DNA of 64,000 bases from Achromobacter insolitus (GTDB taxonomy: Bacteria; Pseudomonadota; Gammaproteobacteria; Burkholderiales; Burkholderiaceae_B). Positions 8,082-17,379 of this stretch are shown one piece after another. The stretch spans positions 124,001 through 188,000 of the forward strand of contig NZ_NJIF01000005.1 of NCBI RefSeq assembly GCF_002209555.1. The letters run 5' to 3'. Under the pieces are notes generated by a model that saw nothing but the letters and a program-made list of their open reading frames with translations, was not told the DNA's origin and searched no databases. Position 1 is the first letter of the stretch, and every line of letters starts with the position of its first letter. The translations under genes and the position numbers were made by a program.

Positions 8082-8795
8082 ATGCCTTTTTCCCACGCTC
8101 CGGCGACTCGCCGCATCCTGCTGATCGACGACGACGTCGAGCTCGCGCAGATGCTGCGCGAATACCTTGAACCCGGTCACTGCCAGCTCGCGCTGGCGCA
8201 TAGCGGCGCGCAAGGGCTCGCCCTGCTCGCGCAGGACGACTACGACCTGATATTGCTGGACCTGATGCTGCCCGACGGCAATGGGCTGGACCTGCTGAAG
8301 CAGTACCGGCAACGCTCGCGCCGCCCCGTCATCATGTTCACCGCCCACGGCGGCGAAACGGACCGCGTCCTAGGCCTGGAGTTCGGCGCCGATGATTACC
8401 TGGCCAAGCCATTCAGCCCACGCGAGTTGAAGGCCCGCATCACCGCAGTGCTGCGCCGCTTCGACGAAGTGCCGGAAGCCACCCGGCCCGCCCTGGCGCT
8501 GGGCACGGTATCGCTGGACCCCGCCTCCGGACTCCTGCGGGTGGGCGACAGCGAAATCGCGCTGACTGGCGCGGAACAGCGCATCCTGGAAATCCTGATG
8601 CGCACGCCCGGACAGGTGGTCGGGCGCGACCAGATCGGCCTGTACGCGCTGGGACGCAAGCCCGACCGCTACGACCGCAGCATCGACACCCACATCAGTT
8701 CCCTGCGCAAGAAGCTGCGAACTGACGCCGGCCCCGACACGCTGACCATCCGAAATCTGCGCGGCCTGGGCTACGTGCTGGCGGGTGCGGAGTAA
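8082..8795 (+). CDS. OmpR-family response regulator
   Basis: The 237-residue protein has a receiver domain (about residues 10-125) and a winged-helix DNA-binding domain (about 140-235). Receiver residues are in place: acidic pocket IDDD at 15-18, phospho-acceptor Asp60 in LILLDLMLPDG, Thr87 in MFTA, and Lys109 in YLAKPFSP. The output domain shows the OmpR-type RSIDTHISSLRKKL recognition helix. It is closest in style to CpxR. Its stop overlaps the kinase start (TAATG). It is divergent from the siderophore receptor gene, suggesting a role in envelope or iron-related control, but no sequence evidence fixes its regulon. Confidence 0.93.
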   Translation: MPFSHAPATRRILLIDDDVELAQMLREYLEPGHCQLALAHSGAQGLALLAQDDYDLILLDLMLPDGNGLDLLKQYRQRSRRPVIMFTAHGGETDRVLGLEFGADDYLAKPFSPRELKARITAVLRRFDEVPEATRPALALGTVSLDPASGLLRVGDSEIALTGAEQRILEILMRTPGQVVGRDQIGLYALGRKPDRYDRSIDTHISSLRKKLRTDAGPDTLTIRNLRGLGYVLAGAE

Positions 8796-10186
8796 TGGCC
8801 TGGCTTCCTGCCCGCTCCCTGTTCTGGCGCGCGTTCCTGACTTTCTGGAGCGCCATGGCCGTCATCCTGGTATGCGGCATGGTGCTGACGGCGGCGGTGG
8901 CCTGGTACCGCTTCAACTCACTGGACGGCCTGAACCCCGGCAACCTCACACGCGACGCCGCCCAGATCGCCCGCACCGAGGACGTGGATGGCCTGAAGCG
9001 CTGGGTGGCGGCCATGGACCGGCGCTACTCGGCTCTGAAGATCTACATCATGGACGCCCAGGACCAGGACATCCTGGGCCGGCGGCTGCCCGCCCGCATG
9101 GAGGACTGGCTCGCCGATTTCCGCGCCGGCCCCGACCGGTCGCCAAAAGCGGACTACCTGCCCGCCGATCCCACCGGCGAGCGCGTTTCCTGGTGGGAGC
9201 CGCAAAAGCTGGTCCTGGCCGATGGATCGGTACTGTTGATGCTGTTCCTGCCGTTCGATTCGTCGCATTGGGAAGTGCTGGCCCTGTCGCCGGTCGCGTT
9301 GGCGCTGATGCTGTTCGCCCTGGCGGTAACCGCTCCATTCTGCTGGGCCCTGAGCCGCCATGTGACGGCCCCCTTGGCGCAATTGCGGCAGACGACGCAC
9401 GCTTTGTCCGCCGGGCAGCTGGACGTGCACACGCCTGCCAAGTTGGCTCGCCGCAAAGACGAGCTGGGCTTGCTGGCGCGTGACTTCGATGCCATGGCCG
9501 ACCGTCTGAAGGCCCTGGTCGATACCCGCGAGCAGCTGCTGCACAACATTGCGCACGAACTGCGTTCGCCCCTGGCGCGGCTTCGGCTGGCCGCCGAACT
9601 GGCGCGGCGCAAGGATGAACGCCAGGACTTGCAGCTGGACCGCATCGAGCTCGAATGCGAACGGCTGGACGCGCTGGTCGGCAATACCTTGAGGCTGGCC
9701 CGGCTGGGCGCCCTGCCCGTGCCCACCGAAACCCTGGACCTTGCCGAGGTCGTGTCCGACGTCGTCGAAGATGCCCGCTACGAGGCCAGCGGCCGGCAGA
9801 TCCGCATAGAGTGGGGGCACCACGCGCCCGTGCCCCTGATCGGGGACCGTTGCAGCCTGTCCAGCGCGATCGAGAACGTGCTGCGCAATGCTTTGCGCTT
9901 CGCGCCCGCGCACAGCGCGATCCGCGTGCGCCTTCTGTCGAACGCGCGCGAAGCCTGCCTGGAAATCGAGGACCGCGGACCGGGGGTGGCCGCGGACGAA
10001 CTGGAATCCCTGTTCGAACCCTTCTATCGCACCGCCTCCGGCGCGCGCAAGCCTGGCAGCGGCGCCGGCCTGGGCTTGTCTATCGCCCAGGCCGCCGTGG
10101 CCGCGCACAAGGGCAGGATGTCAGCCCGCAACATGTCACCGCAAGGGCTGAGCGTGCGCCTGGAATTGCCGCGCCTGGGCAACTGA
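8795..10186 (+). CDS. CpxA-like sensor histidine kinase
   Basis: This 463-residue inner-membrane kinase partners with the regulator encoded just before it. It has a first membrane segment at about 12-37, a periplasmic sensor of about 125 residues, a second membrane segment at about 163-186, a HAMP domain (about 187-240), and a dimerisation helix with phospho-acceptor His254 in HNIAHELRSPLARLR. The ATPase domain follows with an N box (ENVLRNALRFA), the G1 box (EDRGPGVAADELESLFEPFYR) and a G2 box (GSGAGLGLSIA). The periplasmic domain shows no metal-binding cluster I can recognise. The signal sensed is unknown. Confidence 0.92.
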   Translation: MAWLPARSLFWRAFLTFWSAMAVILVCGMVLTAAVAWYRFNSLDGLNPGNLTRDAAQIARTEDVDGLKRWVAAMDRRYSALKIYIMDAQDQDILGRRLPARMEDWLADFRAGPDRSPKADYLPADPTGERVSWWEPQKLVLADGSVLLMLFLPFDSSHWEVLALSPVALALMLFALAVTAPFCWALSRHVTAPLAQLRQTTHALSAGQLDVHTPAKLARRKDELGLLARDFDAMADRLKALVDTREQLLHNIAHELRSPLARLRLAAELARRKDERQDLQLDRIELECERLDALVGNTLRLARLGALPVPTETLDLAEVVSDVVEDARYEASGRQIRIEWGHHAPVPLIGDRCSLSSAIENVLRNALRFAPAHSAIRVRLLSNAREACLEIEDRGPGVAADELESLFEPFYRTASGARKPGSGAGLGLSIAQAAVAAHKGRMSARNMSPQGLSVRLELPRLGN

Positions 10187-10192
10187 GCCGGG

Positions 10193-11011
10193 TCAGTCGG
10201 AATCGGCAAGAATCGCGGCCGGAAGCCGGGGCAAGACGCGCATGGCGTTGGCGGTGGTGGCATGCGCCACCTGCGCAGGCGTAATGCCGCGCAACTCCGC
10301 CAGCGTGGCGGCAATACGCCGCAGCTCGGCCGGCGCGTTGCGGCGCTGCGGCGGATGCAGCCAGGCCGGAGGAATGTCCGGCGCATCGGTTTCCAGCACC
10401 AGGTGCGCCAGGTCCACATCCATCGCATGGCGTCGGATCTGCAAGGCGCGCTCGTAAGTCATGGCGCCGCCCAGGCCCAGCGCAAAGCCCTGGTCGATGA
10501 ACGCCTGCGCCTGCTGCGCGCTGCCGTTGAACGCATGCGCGATGCCGCCGATGCGCGGGTGGCGCCGCAAGTACTTCAAAAGAATGTCCTGCGATTTACG
10601 CACGTGCAGCAGCACCGGCAGGCCGAACTCGGCTGCCAGCGCCAGCTGGGCGGCATAGAAGCGTTCCTGACGCTCGCGCGGCTCGCCGGAAGCTATCTCA
10701 GGCACAAAGAAATCCAGGCCGATCTCGCCGATGGCGACAAAGCGCGGGTCGCCCAGCGACTCCTTGACCGCCGCGCGCAGTGCGTCCAGGTCGCCGTCGC
10801 TGGCGCGCTGCACATAGAGCGGGTGAATGCCCAGTGCGTACGCGCCGCCGGCGGTGTTGCCGGCCAATTCGCGCACCACGGAAAAATTGGCCCGCTCGAC
10901 GGCGGGGATCACTATGGATTGGACGCCCGCTTCGCAGGCATCATCGGCGACGCGCTCGCGGTCGGTGTCGAACTCGGCGGCATCCAGGTGGCAATGGGTA
11001 TCGATCAGCAT
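10193..11011 (-). CDS. TatD family metal-dependent hydrolase (DNase)
   Basis: TatD-family enzymes are TIM-barrel metallo-nucleases with 3'-5' exonuclease activity. The 272-residue protein has the family's metal ligands: DTHCHLD at 4-10, GEIGLDFF near residue 98, HVRKS near 138, HAFNGS near 162, and the late ETDAPD near 206. Segment order and length fit the YcfH/YjjV branch. It converges on the histidine kinase gene with six bases between stops, and it follows lolD by 39 bases on the same strand, so it may be read through from the lol genes. Confidence 0.9.
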   Translation of the reverse strand: MLIDTHCHLDAAEFDTDRERVADDACEAGVQSIVIPAVERANFSVVRELAGNTAGGAYALGIHPLYVQRASDGDLDALRAAVKESLGDPRFVAIGEIGLDFFVPEIASGEPRERQERFYAAQLALAAEFGLPVLLHVRKSQDILLKYLRRHPRIGGIAHAFNGSAQQAQAFIDQGFALGLGGAMTYERALQIRRHAMDVDLAHLVLETDAPDIPPAWLHPPQRRNAPAELRRIAATLAELRGITPAQVAHATTANAMRVLPRLPAAILADSD

Positions 11012-11050
11012 GGGCGCGACCTCCTTGCCTGGATTATCCTCCGGCGCGTC

Positions 11051-11740
11051 CTAGCCGGAAACCAGGCGGCCGTTCTCCATCAGCAACTGGCGGTCAGCCC
11101 GCGCAGCCAGTTCGGGATCATGCGTGACAATGGCGAATGCCGTGCCGGACTCCTGGTTCACCCGCGTCAGGAGTTCGAACATATTGTGCGCGGTGTGGCG
11201 GTCCAGGTTGCCTGTCGGCTCATCGGCCAGCACGCATACCGGCCGCGTCACCAGCGCCCGCGCCAGTGCCACGCGCTGCCGCTCGCCGCCGGAAAGCTGC
11301 CCCGGGAAATGCCCTTCGCGCGCGGCCAGGCCCACCATGCCCAGGACCTCGTGCGCGGCCTCTCGCGCCTTGTCGCGGCCTTCGCGGCGCACGATAAGCG
11401 GCATTGCCACGTTGTCCAGCGCCGAAAACTCCGGCAACAGGTGGTGGAACTGGTAGACGAAGCCCAGGCTGCGGTTGCGCACCGCGCTCTTGCGCCCTTC
11501 GGACAGGCCGACGGCCAGCTCGCCGTCCACCGATACGGAACCGCTGGTGGGCACGTCCAAAAGACCCAGGATGTGCAGCAGCGTGCTCTTGCCGGAGCCG
11601 GAGGCGCCGACAATGGCGACCATCTCGCCGCGCGCAACCGACAGGCTGACGTTGCTCAGCACCTCGATACGCGCGGGACCTTCGTCATAGACTTTGACAA
11701 TATTGTCAGCCTGCAGCGCGGGAGTCAGATTGTCAGTCAT
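11051..11740 (-). CDS. lolD: Lipoprotein-releasing ABC transporter ATP-binding protein LolD
   Basis: LolD supplies energy for releasing outer-membrane lipoproteins from the inner membrane to the LolA chaperone. The 229-residue ATPase shows Walker A GASGSGKST near residue 43, the LolD-typical YQFHHLLPEFSALDNVAMPL around the Q loop, the signature LSGGERQRVALARAL, Walker B VLADEPTGNLD, and the switch His in IVTHD. The FHHLLPEF and LDNVAMP wording is characteristic of LolD rather than MacB or FtsE. It overlaps the upstream permease gene by eight bases. Confidence 0.95.
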   Translation of the reverse strand: MTDNLTPALQADNIVKVYDEGPARIEVLSNVSLSVARGEMVAIVGASGSGKSTLLHILGLLDVPTSGSVSVDGELAVGLSEGRKSAVRNRSLGFVYQFHHLLPEFSALDNVAMPLIVRREGRDKAREAAHEVLGMVGLAAREGHFPGQLSGGERQRVALARALVTRPVCVLADEPTGNLDRHTAHNMFELLTRVNQESGTAFAIVTHDPELAARADRQLLMENGRLVSG

Positions 11741-13013
11741 GGCGCAGCACCTGTGCGGGTTGCAGGCGCGAAGCGCGCCAGCTGGGATACAGGGTAGCCA
11801 GCAGCGACAGCACCAACGAAGTCACGCCAATGGTGACGATGTCGCCCACCTGGGGATCCGACGGCAGCGCGCTGATGAAATAGATTTCGCGGGGCAGGAA
11901 ATGCACGCCCAGCAGGCGCTCGATGAACGGCACGATCACGTCTACGTTGTAGGCGATGACGATGCCGCCCGCCACGCCCAGCAGCGTGCCGATGACGCCG
12001 ATCAGCGCCCCCTGCACCAGAAAGATGCGGGCGATCTCCCGCGGGCCGGCGCCCAGCGTGCGCAGGATGGCGATGTCGGACTGCTTGTCCTTCACGGCCA
12101 TGACCAGGGACGACAGCAGGTTGAAGGCGGCCACGGCGACGATCAGCGCCAGGATCAGGAACATCATGCGCTTTTCGGTCTTGACCGCCGCGAACCAGGT
12201 GCGGTTGTTGCGCGACCAGTCGCTCGCCATCACATAGGGCGGCAGCACCTTCTGCAGTTCGGCCGCCACTTCGGGCGCGCGCTGCATGTCGGCGATGCGC
12301 AGGCGCACGCCAGCGGTGCCGCTGTCGCGGAACACGCGCGCGGCATCCTCGTCATCGACGAAGGCCAGCGAGGAATCGTATTCGTAATGGCCGGACGAGA
12401 ACACGCCCACCACGGTGAACTGGCGCATGCGCGGCGCGAATCCCGCCGGACTGATCGAGCCTTGCGGCGCCATCATCATGAGGGTATCGCCCAGCTTCAC
12501 GCCCATGCCGTCGGCCAGCTCGTTGCCCAGCACCACACCGAAGCCACCGGGCTTCAGGTCGGTAAGCTTGCCCGACACCATCTGCCGCGGCAGGTCGGAC
12601 ACATTGCCTTCGGTCTGAGGATCGATGCCGCGCACCTGCACGCCCCGCAGGGCCTGCCCGCGTACCAGCATGCCTTGCGCCGCCACGAACGGCGCGCCCG
12701 CCTTGACGGACGAGTTCTTTTCAGCGGCGGAAGCGAATTGCTGCCATTTTTCCAGCACCAGCTCCGGCACCGCGCCCGGAATATAGAGCTCGATATGCGG
12801 CAGCACCGACAACATGCGGTCGCGCACTTCCTTCTGGAAGCCGTTCATCACGGACAGCACCACGATCAGGGCAGCGACGCCCAGCGCGATGCCCGCCATG
12901 GAACTGGCGGCGATGAAAGAGATAAAGCGATCGCGGCGGCCGCGTCGCTGGCGGATTCGGGCCAGCCCGGCATAGCGGGCGCCTATCCATAGTTCGTAGG
13001 GTATTTTCAGCAC
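11733..13013 (-). CDS. Lipoprotein-releasing ABC transporter permease, LolC/LolE type
   Basis: This 426-residue permease has the four-helix MacB/LolCE layout: one membrane segment near 35-60 (FISFIAASSMAGIALGVAALIVVLSVMNGFQ), a large periplasmic domain, and three helices in the last 150 residues. It is the only permease in the operon with LolD. Many bacteria outside the gamma group use one such protein (often called LolF) as a homodimer in place of LolC plus LolE, and this arrangement fits that. Another permease gene elsewhere cannot be excluded. It is divergent from the gene at 13144. Confidence 0.93.
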   Translation of the reverse strand: MLKIPYELWIGARYAGLARIRQRRGRRDRFISFIAASSMAGIALGVAALIVVLSVMNGFQKEVRDRMLSVLPHIELYIPGAVPELVLEKWQQFASAAEKNSSVKAGAPFVAAQGMLVRGQALRGVQVRGIDPQTEGNVSDLPRQMVSGKLTDLKPGGFGVVLGNELADGMGVKLGDTLMMMAPQGSISPAGFAPRMRQFTVVGVFSSGHYEYDSSLAFVDDEDAARVFRDSGTAGVRLRIADMQRAPEVAAELQKVLPPYVMASDWSRNNRTWFAAVKTEKRMMFLILALIVAVAAFNLLSSLVMAVKDKQSDIAILRTLGAGPREIARIFLVQGALIGVIGTLLGVAGGIVIAYNVDVIVPFIERLLGVHFLPREIYFISALPSDPQVGDIVTIGVTSLVLSLLATLYPSWRASRLQPAQVLRHD

Positions 13014-13143
13014 GTGCGCATTATGGCATTAACCGCCTGGAATCCGCGCCGCGGATGTGCGCGTCCGAGACCAGGCGTTTCAAGCTATGGCAGTGCCGCA
13101 GGCCGCTTAGTTCCCGGGGCCAGCGGGGACTACAATCGCGCCC

Positions 13144-14088
13144 ATGCTGATCGTCATTCCGGGCGCCCTGCCCGCCCTCCCCGTTGCCGCCGAACTGGCC
13201 AAGCACCTGCCCGAACGCGCTCCCACGCTGCACGGCTGGCTCCAGGCCGGCGCCGCCCGGCCCCAGGCTTACGACCTGCGCGCCCAAGGCTGCACGCCCT
13301 ACGAATCCTGGCAGCTGGACCGCGCCGGCTACGTCCCCGAGCCCGGCCTGCCGCCCGGCGCCGGACTAGGCCCACTGGTCGCCGGCGCGCAGGCCGACGG
13401 CAACGGCCCCGTCTGGCTGGCCGAACTGGTCCACCTCGCCTTGGGCACGGACCAGGCGACATTGCTGGACCCGGGCCTGATGGACCTGCGCGCCGAGGAA
13501 TCGGCCGCGCTGCTGGATACCGCCCGCCCCCTGTTCGAGGGCACGGGCTTTTCGGTCGAGCCGCTTGCGGCCGAACGCTGGCGCCTGCGCCTGCCGGATG
13601 GCCTGCGCCCGCAGACCGCCAGTCCGCTGGCCGTGGCGGGACATCGCTTGAATGACTGGTGGCGCCAGGATGCGGAAACGCGGCCATGGCGCCGGTTGCT
13701 CAATGAAATACAAATGGCCTGGCACGAACACCCGGTCAACGACGCCCGCGCAGCCCGGGGCTTGCCGCCGGTCAACGCGCTGTGGCTGTATGGCGGCGGC
13801 GCGCCCTGGACGCAAGCCCGGCCAGCCCCGGCGCAGGTGTACACGAATCTGGACGCCCCCCAACGGGCCGGCGACTGGGCCGCCTGGCTGGATGCGCTGG
13901 CCGCGCTGGACGCGCAACATTTGCGCCCGCTGGCGGGCAAGCACGGCCTGCCCGCCGCGCCCGCCGAACTGCTGCTGCTGGGCGAAGACCGCAAGGTCGC
14001 CCTCACCCTGAAACCGCGCGGGGGCCTGCTCGGCTTGCTGCCCGCGCCCAAGAAAAACTGGAGCGCCTGGTGGTCTCACCCCGCTTAA
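13144..14088 (+). CDS. Conserved protein of unknown function, RpfE-like
   Basis: I do not recognise a function with confidence. The 314-residue protein is soluble, rich in Ala, Leu and Pro, and begins MLIVIPGALPAL. It contains LPPVNALWLYGGGAPW near residue 210, a motif I associate with the family labelled regulatory protein RpfE type or phosphoglycerate-mutase-like, which often sits next to recJ in beta- and gammaproteobacteria. No catalytic site is evident. Its last 19 bases overlap the recJ start, so the two are almost certainly translated together. It is divergent from the Lol permease gene. Confidence 0.7.
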   Translation: MLIVIPGALPALPVAAELAKHLPERAPTLHGWLQAGAARPQAYDLRAQGCTPYESWQLDRAGYVPEPGLPPGAGLGPLVAGAQADGNGPVWLAELVHLALGTDQATLLDPGLMDLRAEESAALLDTARPLFEGTGFSVEPLAAERWRLRLPDGLRPQTASPLAVAGHRLNDWWRQDAETRPWRRLLNEIQMAWHEHPVNDARAARGLPPVNALWLYGGGAPWTQARPAPAQVYTNLDAPQRAGDWAAWLDALAALDAQHLRPLAGKHGLPAAPAELLLLGEDRKVALTLKPRGGLLGLLPAPKKNWSAWWSHPA

Positions 14089-15770
14089 CCGTCCGCACGC
14101 CGGACTTCGACGCCTGCAGAATCCTTGAAGCCTCGGGCATCCACCCGCTATTGGCTCGCCTGTGGGCCGCCCGCGGCGTGACCCATCCCGATCAGACCCA
14201 ACTGGCCTGGCAATCGCTGCTGCCGCCCACCGGCCTGACGCATTCGGCCCACGCCGCGGGCGTGCTGGCCGACGCCATCCAGGCGGGCAAGAAACTGCTG
14301 ATCGTGGCCGACTACGACTGCGATGGCGCCACCGCCTGCGCGGTCGGCCTGCGCGCCCTGTCCGCCATGGGCGCCGACGTGGACTTCCTGGTCCCCAACC
14401 GCTTCGAGACCGGCTACGGCCTGTCGCCGGCCGTGGTCGACCTGGCCGTCCGGCATCGCGCCGGCAAGCCTGACATCATCATCACGGTGGACAACGGCAT
14501 CGCCAGCGTGGACGGCGTGGCCGCTGCCAACGCGGCCGGCATCGGCGTAGTCATCACTGACCACCACCTGCCGGGCGACACGCTGCCCGCGGCGCTGGCC
14601 ATCGTGAACCCCAACCAGCCAGGTTGCGGCTTTCCCTCCAAGAACCTGGCGGGCGTGGGCGTCATTTTCTACATGATGCTGGCGTTACGCGCAGAGCTGC
14701 GCCGGCGCGGCGTCTACGCTGCTGATGGCGGCCCGCGCCTGGACGCGCTGGCCGACCTGGTGGCGCTGGGCACGGTGGCCGACGTGGTCAAGCTGGACGC
14801 GAACAACCGCCTGCTGGTCACCCAGGGCTTGAAGCGCATGCGCGCTGGCCGCCTGCAGCCCGGGCTGCGCGCGCTGTTTGCGGTGGCCGGGCGCGAGCCT
14901 CGCGCGGCCAACGGCTTCGACCTGGGCTTCGCCCTCGGCCCCCGCATCAACGCGGCCGGCCGCCTGGCCGACATGAGCCTGGGTATCGCCTGCCTGACCA
15001 CCGATGACGAAGCGCAAGCGCTGGAAATGGCGCGCGAACTCGACAACATCAACCGCGAGCGCCGCACGATCGAGGCCGAAATGCGCGAGCAGGCGCTGGC
15101 CGCCATGGAAGAGCCCAACGCGGCCGCGGGCGCCACGGTCTGCGTATTCGACCCGGGCTGGCACCAGGGCGTGGTGGGGCTGGTCGCCTCGCGCCTGAAA
15201 GAGAAGTTCTGGCGGCCTACGCTGGCATTTGCGCCCGCCGGCGACGATGAAATCCGCGGTTCGGGCCGCTCCATCCCCGATGTGCACCTGCGCGACGCGC
15301 TGGATTTGGTATCCAAGCGCCATCCCAACCTGATCCGCAAGTTCGGCGGCCACGCCATGGCGGCGGGCCTGACGCTGGGACGCGGCGACTTTGCAGCCTT
15401 TGCTCCCGCCTTCGACGCCGCCGTGCGCGAACTGACGGGCCGCGATACCTTCGAGCCGGTGATTGAAACCGACGGCTCGCTGGAATCCGGCTATGCGAAT
15501 GCCGATGTGGCTGGCATGCTGCAGCAGCAAGTCTGGGGCGCCGGCTTCGCCGCCCCGCTGTTCCTCGACGAGTTCGTGGTGCGCAACCAGCGCCTGGTCG
15601 GGGAAAAGCACCTCAAGCTGTCACTGGAGCGCGGCCACCAGCGCTTTGACGCCATCTGGTTCGGCCACGACCAATCCCTGCCCGAGCACATCCAGGCCGC
15701 CTACCGGCTTGAACAGAACGTATGGAATGGGATGGTTTCGGTGCAACTGGTCATCGAGCACGCGGGATAA
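14070..15770 (+). CDS. recJ: Single-stranded-DNA-specific exonuclease RecJ
   Basis: RecJ degrades single-stranded DNA 5' to 3' in recombination and mismatch repair. The DHH-family motifs are visible: VADYDCDGATA, ITVDNGIAS, the DHH motif itself in ITDHHLPGD, DLVALGTVADVV, and the DHHA1 Gly-rich end FGGHAMAAGLTL. I place the start at the GTG at 14070, because GGAG lies six bases before it and the resulting 566 residues match the family; the frame is open well upstream inside the preceding gene, but that is out of phase with it. The overlap with the upstream gene indicates coupling. Confidence 0.93.
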   Translation: MVSPRLTVRTPDFDACRILEASGIHPLLARLWAARGVTHPDQTQLAWQSLLPPTGLTHSAHAAGVLADAIQAGKKLLIVADYDCDGATACAVGLRALSAMGADVDFLVPNRFETGYGLSPAVVDLAVRHRAGKPDIIITVDNGIASVDGVAAANAAGIGVVITDHHLPGDTLPAALAIVNPNQPGCGFPSKNLAGVGVIFYMMLALRAELRRRGVYAADGGPRLDALADLVALGTVADVVKLDANNRLLVTQGLKRMRAGRLQPGLRALFAVAGREPRAANGFDLGFALGPRINAAGRLADMSLGIACLTTDDEAQALEMARELDNINRERRTIEAEMREQALAAMEEPNAAAGATVCVFDPGWHQGVVGLVASRLKEKFWRPTLAFAPAGDDEIRGSGRSIPDVHLRDALDLVSKRHPNLIRKFGGHAMAAGLTLGRGDFAAFAPAFDAAVRELTGRDTFEPVIETDGSLESGYANADVAGMLQQQVWGAGFAAPLFLDEFVVRNQRLVGEKHLKLSLERGHQRFDAIWFGHDQSLPEHIQAAYRLEQNVWNGMVSVQLVIEHAG

Positions 15771-16005
15771 CGCAATCGGGTGGGTTGTTGACGTTTGGTT
15801 TTGTGACGCTGGATTCTTGAGCCGCCGGCGTCAGCACATGCGGCTGCTTTTAAAAACCGTTGCATTACGTCGCTGTCAGCCGAGGACCCCGGAGCCATCC
15901 GAAGCGCAGCCCCACCGGGGCGAGCATCGGAATGGCGCAGGGCAGCCTCGGCGGCCAAGGAACCCCAATATCCGCAACCCGAGGCCCTGAACCACCGCCC
16001 AAACG
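15771..16005. other. Intergenic region between convergent recJ and MFS genes
   Basis: No convincing coding region, operator or RNA gene is visible here. It contains scattered GC-rich inverted arms (for example TGACGC near 15802 with GCGTCA near 15829) but no clean hairpin with a T-run for recJ. The only clear signal in the gap is the terminator at 16006-16043 serving the leftward gene. Confidence 0.5.
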
Positions 16006-16043
16006 AAAAAGGCGCCAGGACCCATGCAACGGCCCCTGGCGCC
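16006..16043 (-). terminator. Intrinsic terminator of the MFS transporter gene
   Basis: Stem GGCGCCAGG (16011-16019) pairs with CCTGGCGCC (16035-16043) around a 15-base loop. Read leftward it is followed by the T-run complementary to AAAAA at 16006-16010. It lies 26 bases beyond the stop of the leftward MFS gene. Confidence 0.75.
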
Positions 16044-16068
16044 CCGTAGCCCGGCACCGCGGCAGCGA

Positions 16069-17379
16069 CTACTTATTCACCAACTTGGCCGGCTGCGCCA
16101 ATGCCACCAGCGCGCCCACCACCAGGCACCCCGACAACATATAAAGCCCGGTGTTGGTCGTCCCGGTCATATCCTTCAGCCAGCCCACCAGGTAAGGGCT
16201 GACAAACCCCGCCAGATTTCCCACCGAATTGATCAGCGCAATCCCCGCCGCCGCCGCCGTCCCGCCCAGCAACGCCGTCGGCAGGCTCCAGAACAACGGC
16301 AGCACCGTGCAAATCCCGATGTTCGCCACCGTCAGCGCCAAAATCGCCAGCACGGTATTGCCGCTCCACACCGCCGACAGCAGCAGGCCCAGGGCGCCAA
16401 ACAGCGCGGGCAGCGCCACGTGCCAGCGGCGCTCGCGGTGCCGGTCGGAATTGCGCGAGATCAGGATCATGCCGATGACGGCGAACAGGTTCGGCACCGC
16501 CGTCAGCAGGCCAATGGCCAATGGGCTTTGCACCCCGGTGCTCTTGATCAGCGTCGGCATCCAGAAGCCCACACCGTACAGCCCCATCACGAACGAAAAG
16601 TAGATCAGCGCCATCGCCCACACGCGCGGCTTGGCCAGCGCGGCGCTGATCGGCGGATCTTCCTTTTGCTGTTCCTCGGCTGCGATGTTGCGGATCAGCA
16701 CGGCCTTTTCGGTCGCGGTCAGCCATTTGGCCTTGTTGATGCGGTCGTCCAGATAGATCAGCACCAGCACGCCTATCACTACCGAGGGTATGCCTTCCAG
16801 CAGGAACAGCCACTGCCACCCCGACAGCCCATGATCGCCATGAAAGGTGCTCATGATCCACCCGGAGATGGGACCGCCGATCAGTCCGGACATGGGCACC
16901 GCGGTCATGAAGAAAGTCGTGATGCGGCCGCGTCGGGCCGCCGGATACCAATAGGTCAGGTACAGGATGATGCCCGGAAAGAACCCGGCTTCGGCCGCGC
17001 CCAGCAGGAAGCGCAGGATGTAGAACATATGCACGCTGGTCACGAACATCATGCAGGCGGAAATGATCCCCCAGGTGATCATGATGCGGGCGATCCAGAC
17101 CCGCGCCCCCACCTTGTGCAGGATGATGTTGCTGGGAATCTCGAAAATGAAATAGCCGATGAAGAAGATGCCGGCCCCCAGCCCATATACCGTTTCGCTG
17201 AACTGAAGCTCCTGCAGCATCTGCAGCTTGGCGAACCCCACGTTCACGCGGTCCAGGTAGGCCACGACGTAGCACACCACCAATAGCGGTACCAGCCGCC
17301 ACCCTACCTTGCGGTAGATCCGGTCTTCCTCTGTCGCCGGGATCGCCGGCGATACCCCGGGGGCCATCGCGTTGTCCAT
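16069..17379 (-). CDS. MFS transporter, anion:cation symporter family
   Basis: The protein imports an organic anion, probably a carboxylate or sugar acid, with protons. It has twelve predicted membrane segments and ACS-family marks: YLDRVNVGFAKLQM in helix 1, GYFIFEIPSNIILHKVGAR between helices 2 and 3, and RFLLGAAEAGFFPGIILYLTYWYP in helix 4. It is close to TtuB-like tartrate and phthalate carriers. I start it at the ATG at 17379 because GGAG lies six bases before it; an in-frame ATG four codons earlier has its purine run directly abutting it. Length is then 436 residues. No catabolic gene or regulator lies beside it, so the substrate is unknown. Confidence 0.88.
   Translation of the reverse strand: MDNAMAPGVSPAIPATEEDRIYRKVGWRLVPLLVVCYVVAYLDRVNVGFAKLQMLQELQFSETVYGLGAGIFFIGYFIFEIPSNIILHKVGARVWIARIMITWGIISACMMFVTSVHMFYILRFLLGAAEAGFFPGIILYLTYWYPAARRGRITTFFMTAVPMSGLIGGPISGWIMSTFHGDHGLSGWQWLFLLEGIPSVVIGVLVLIYLDDRINKAKWLTATEKAVLIRNIAAEEQQKEDPPISAALAKPRVWAMALIYFSFVMGLYGVGFWMPTLIKSTGVQSPLAIGLLTAVPNLFAVIGMILISRNSDRHRERRWHVALPALFGALGLLLSAVWSGNTVLAILALTVANIGICTVLPLFWSLPTALLGGTAAAAGIALINSVGNLAGFVSPYLVGWLKDMTGTTNTGLYMLSGCLVVGALVALAQPAKLVNK

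Noticed and set aside
6136-8124. A 662-codon rightward frame antisense to the siderophore receptor
   Set aside because: It mirrors the receptor gene codon for codon and has no recognisable domain, start site or homology pattern; a GC-rich shadow.
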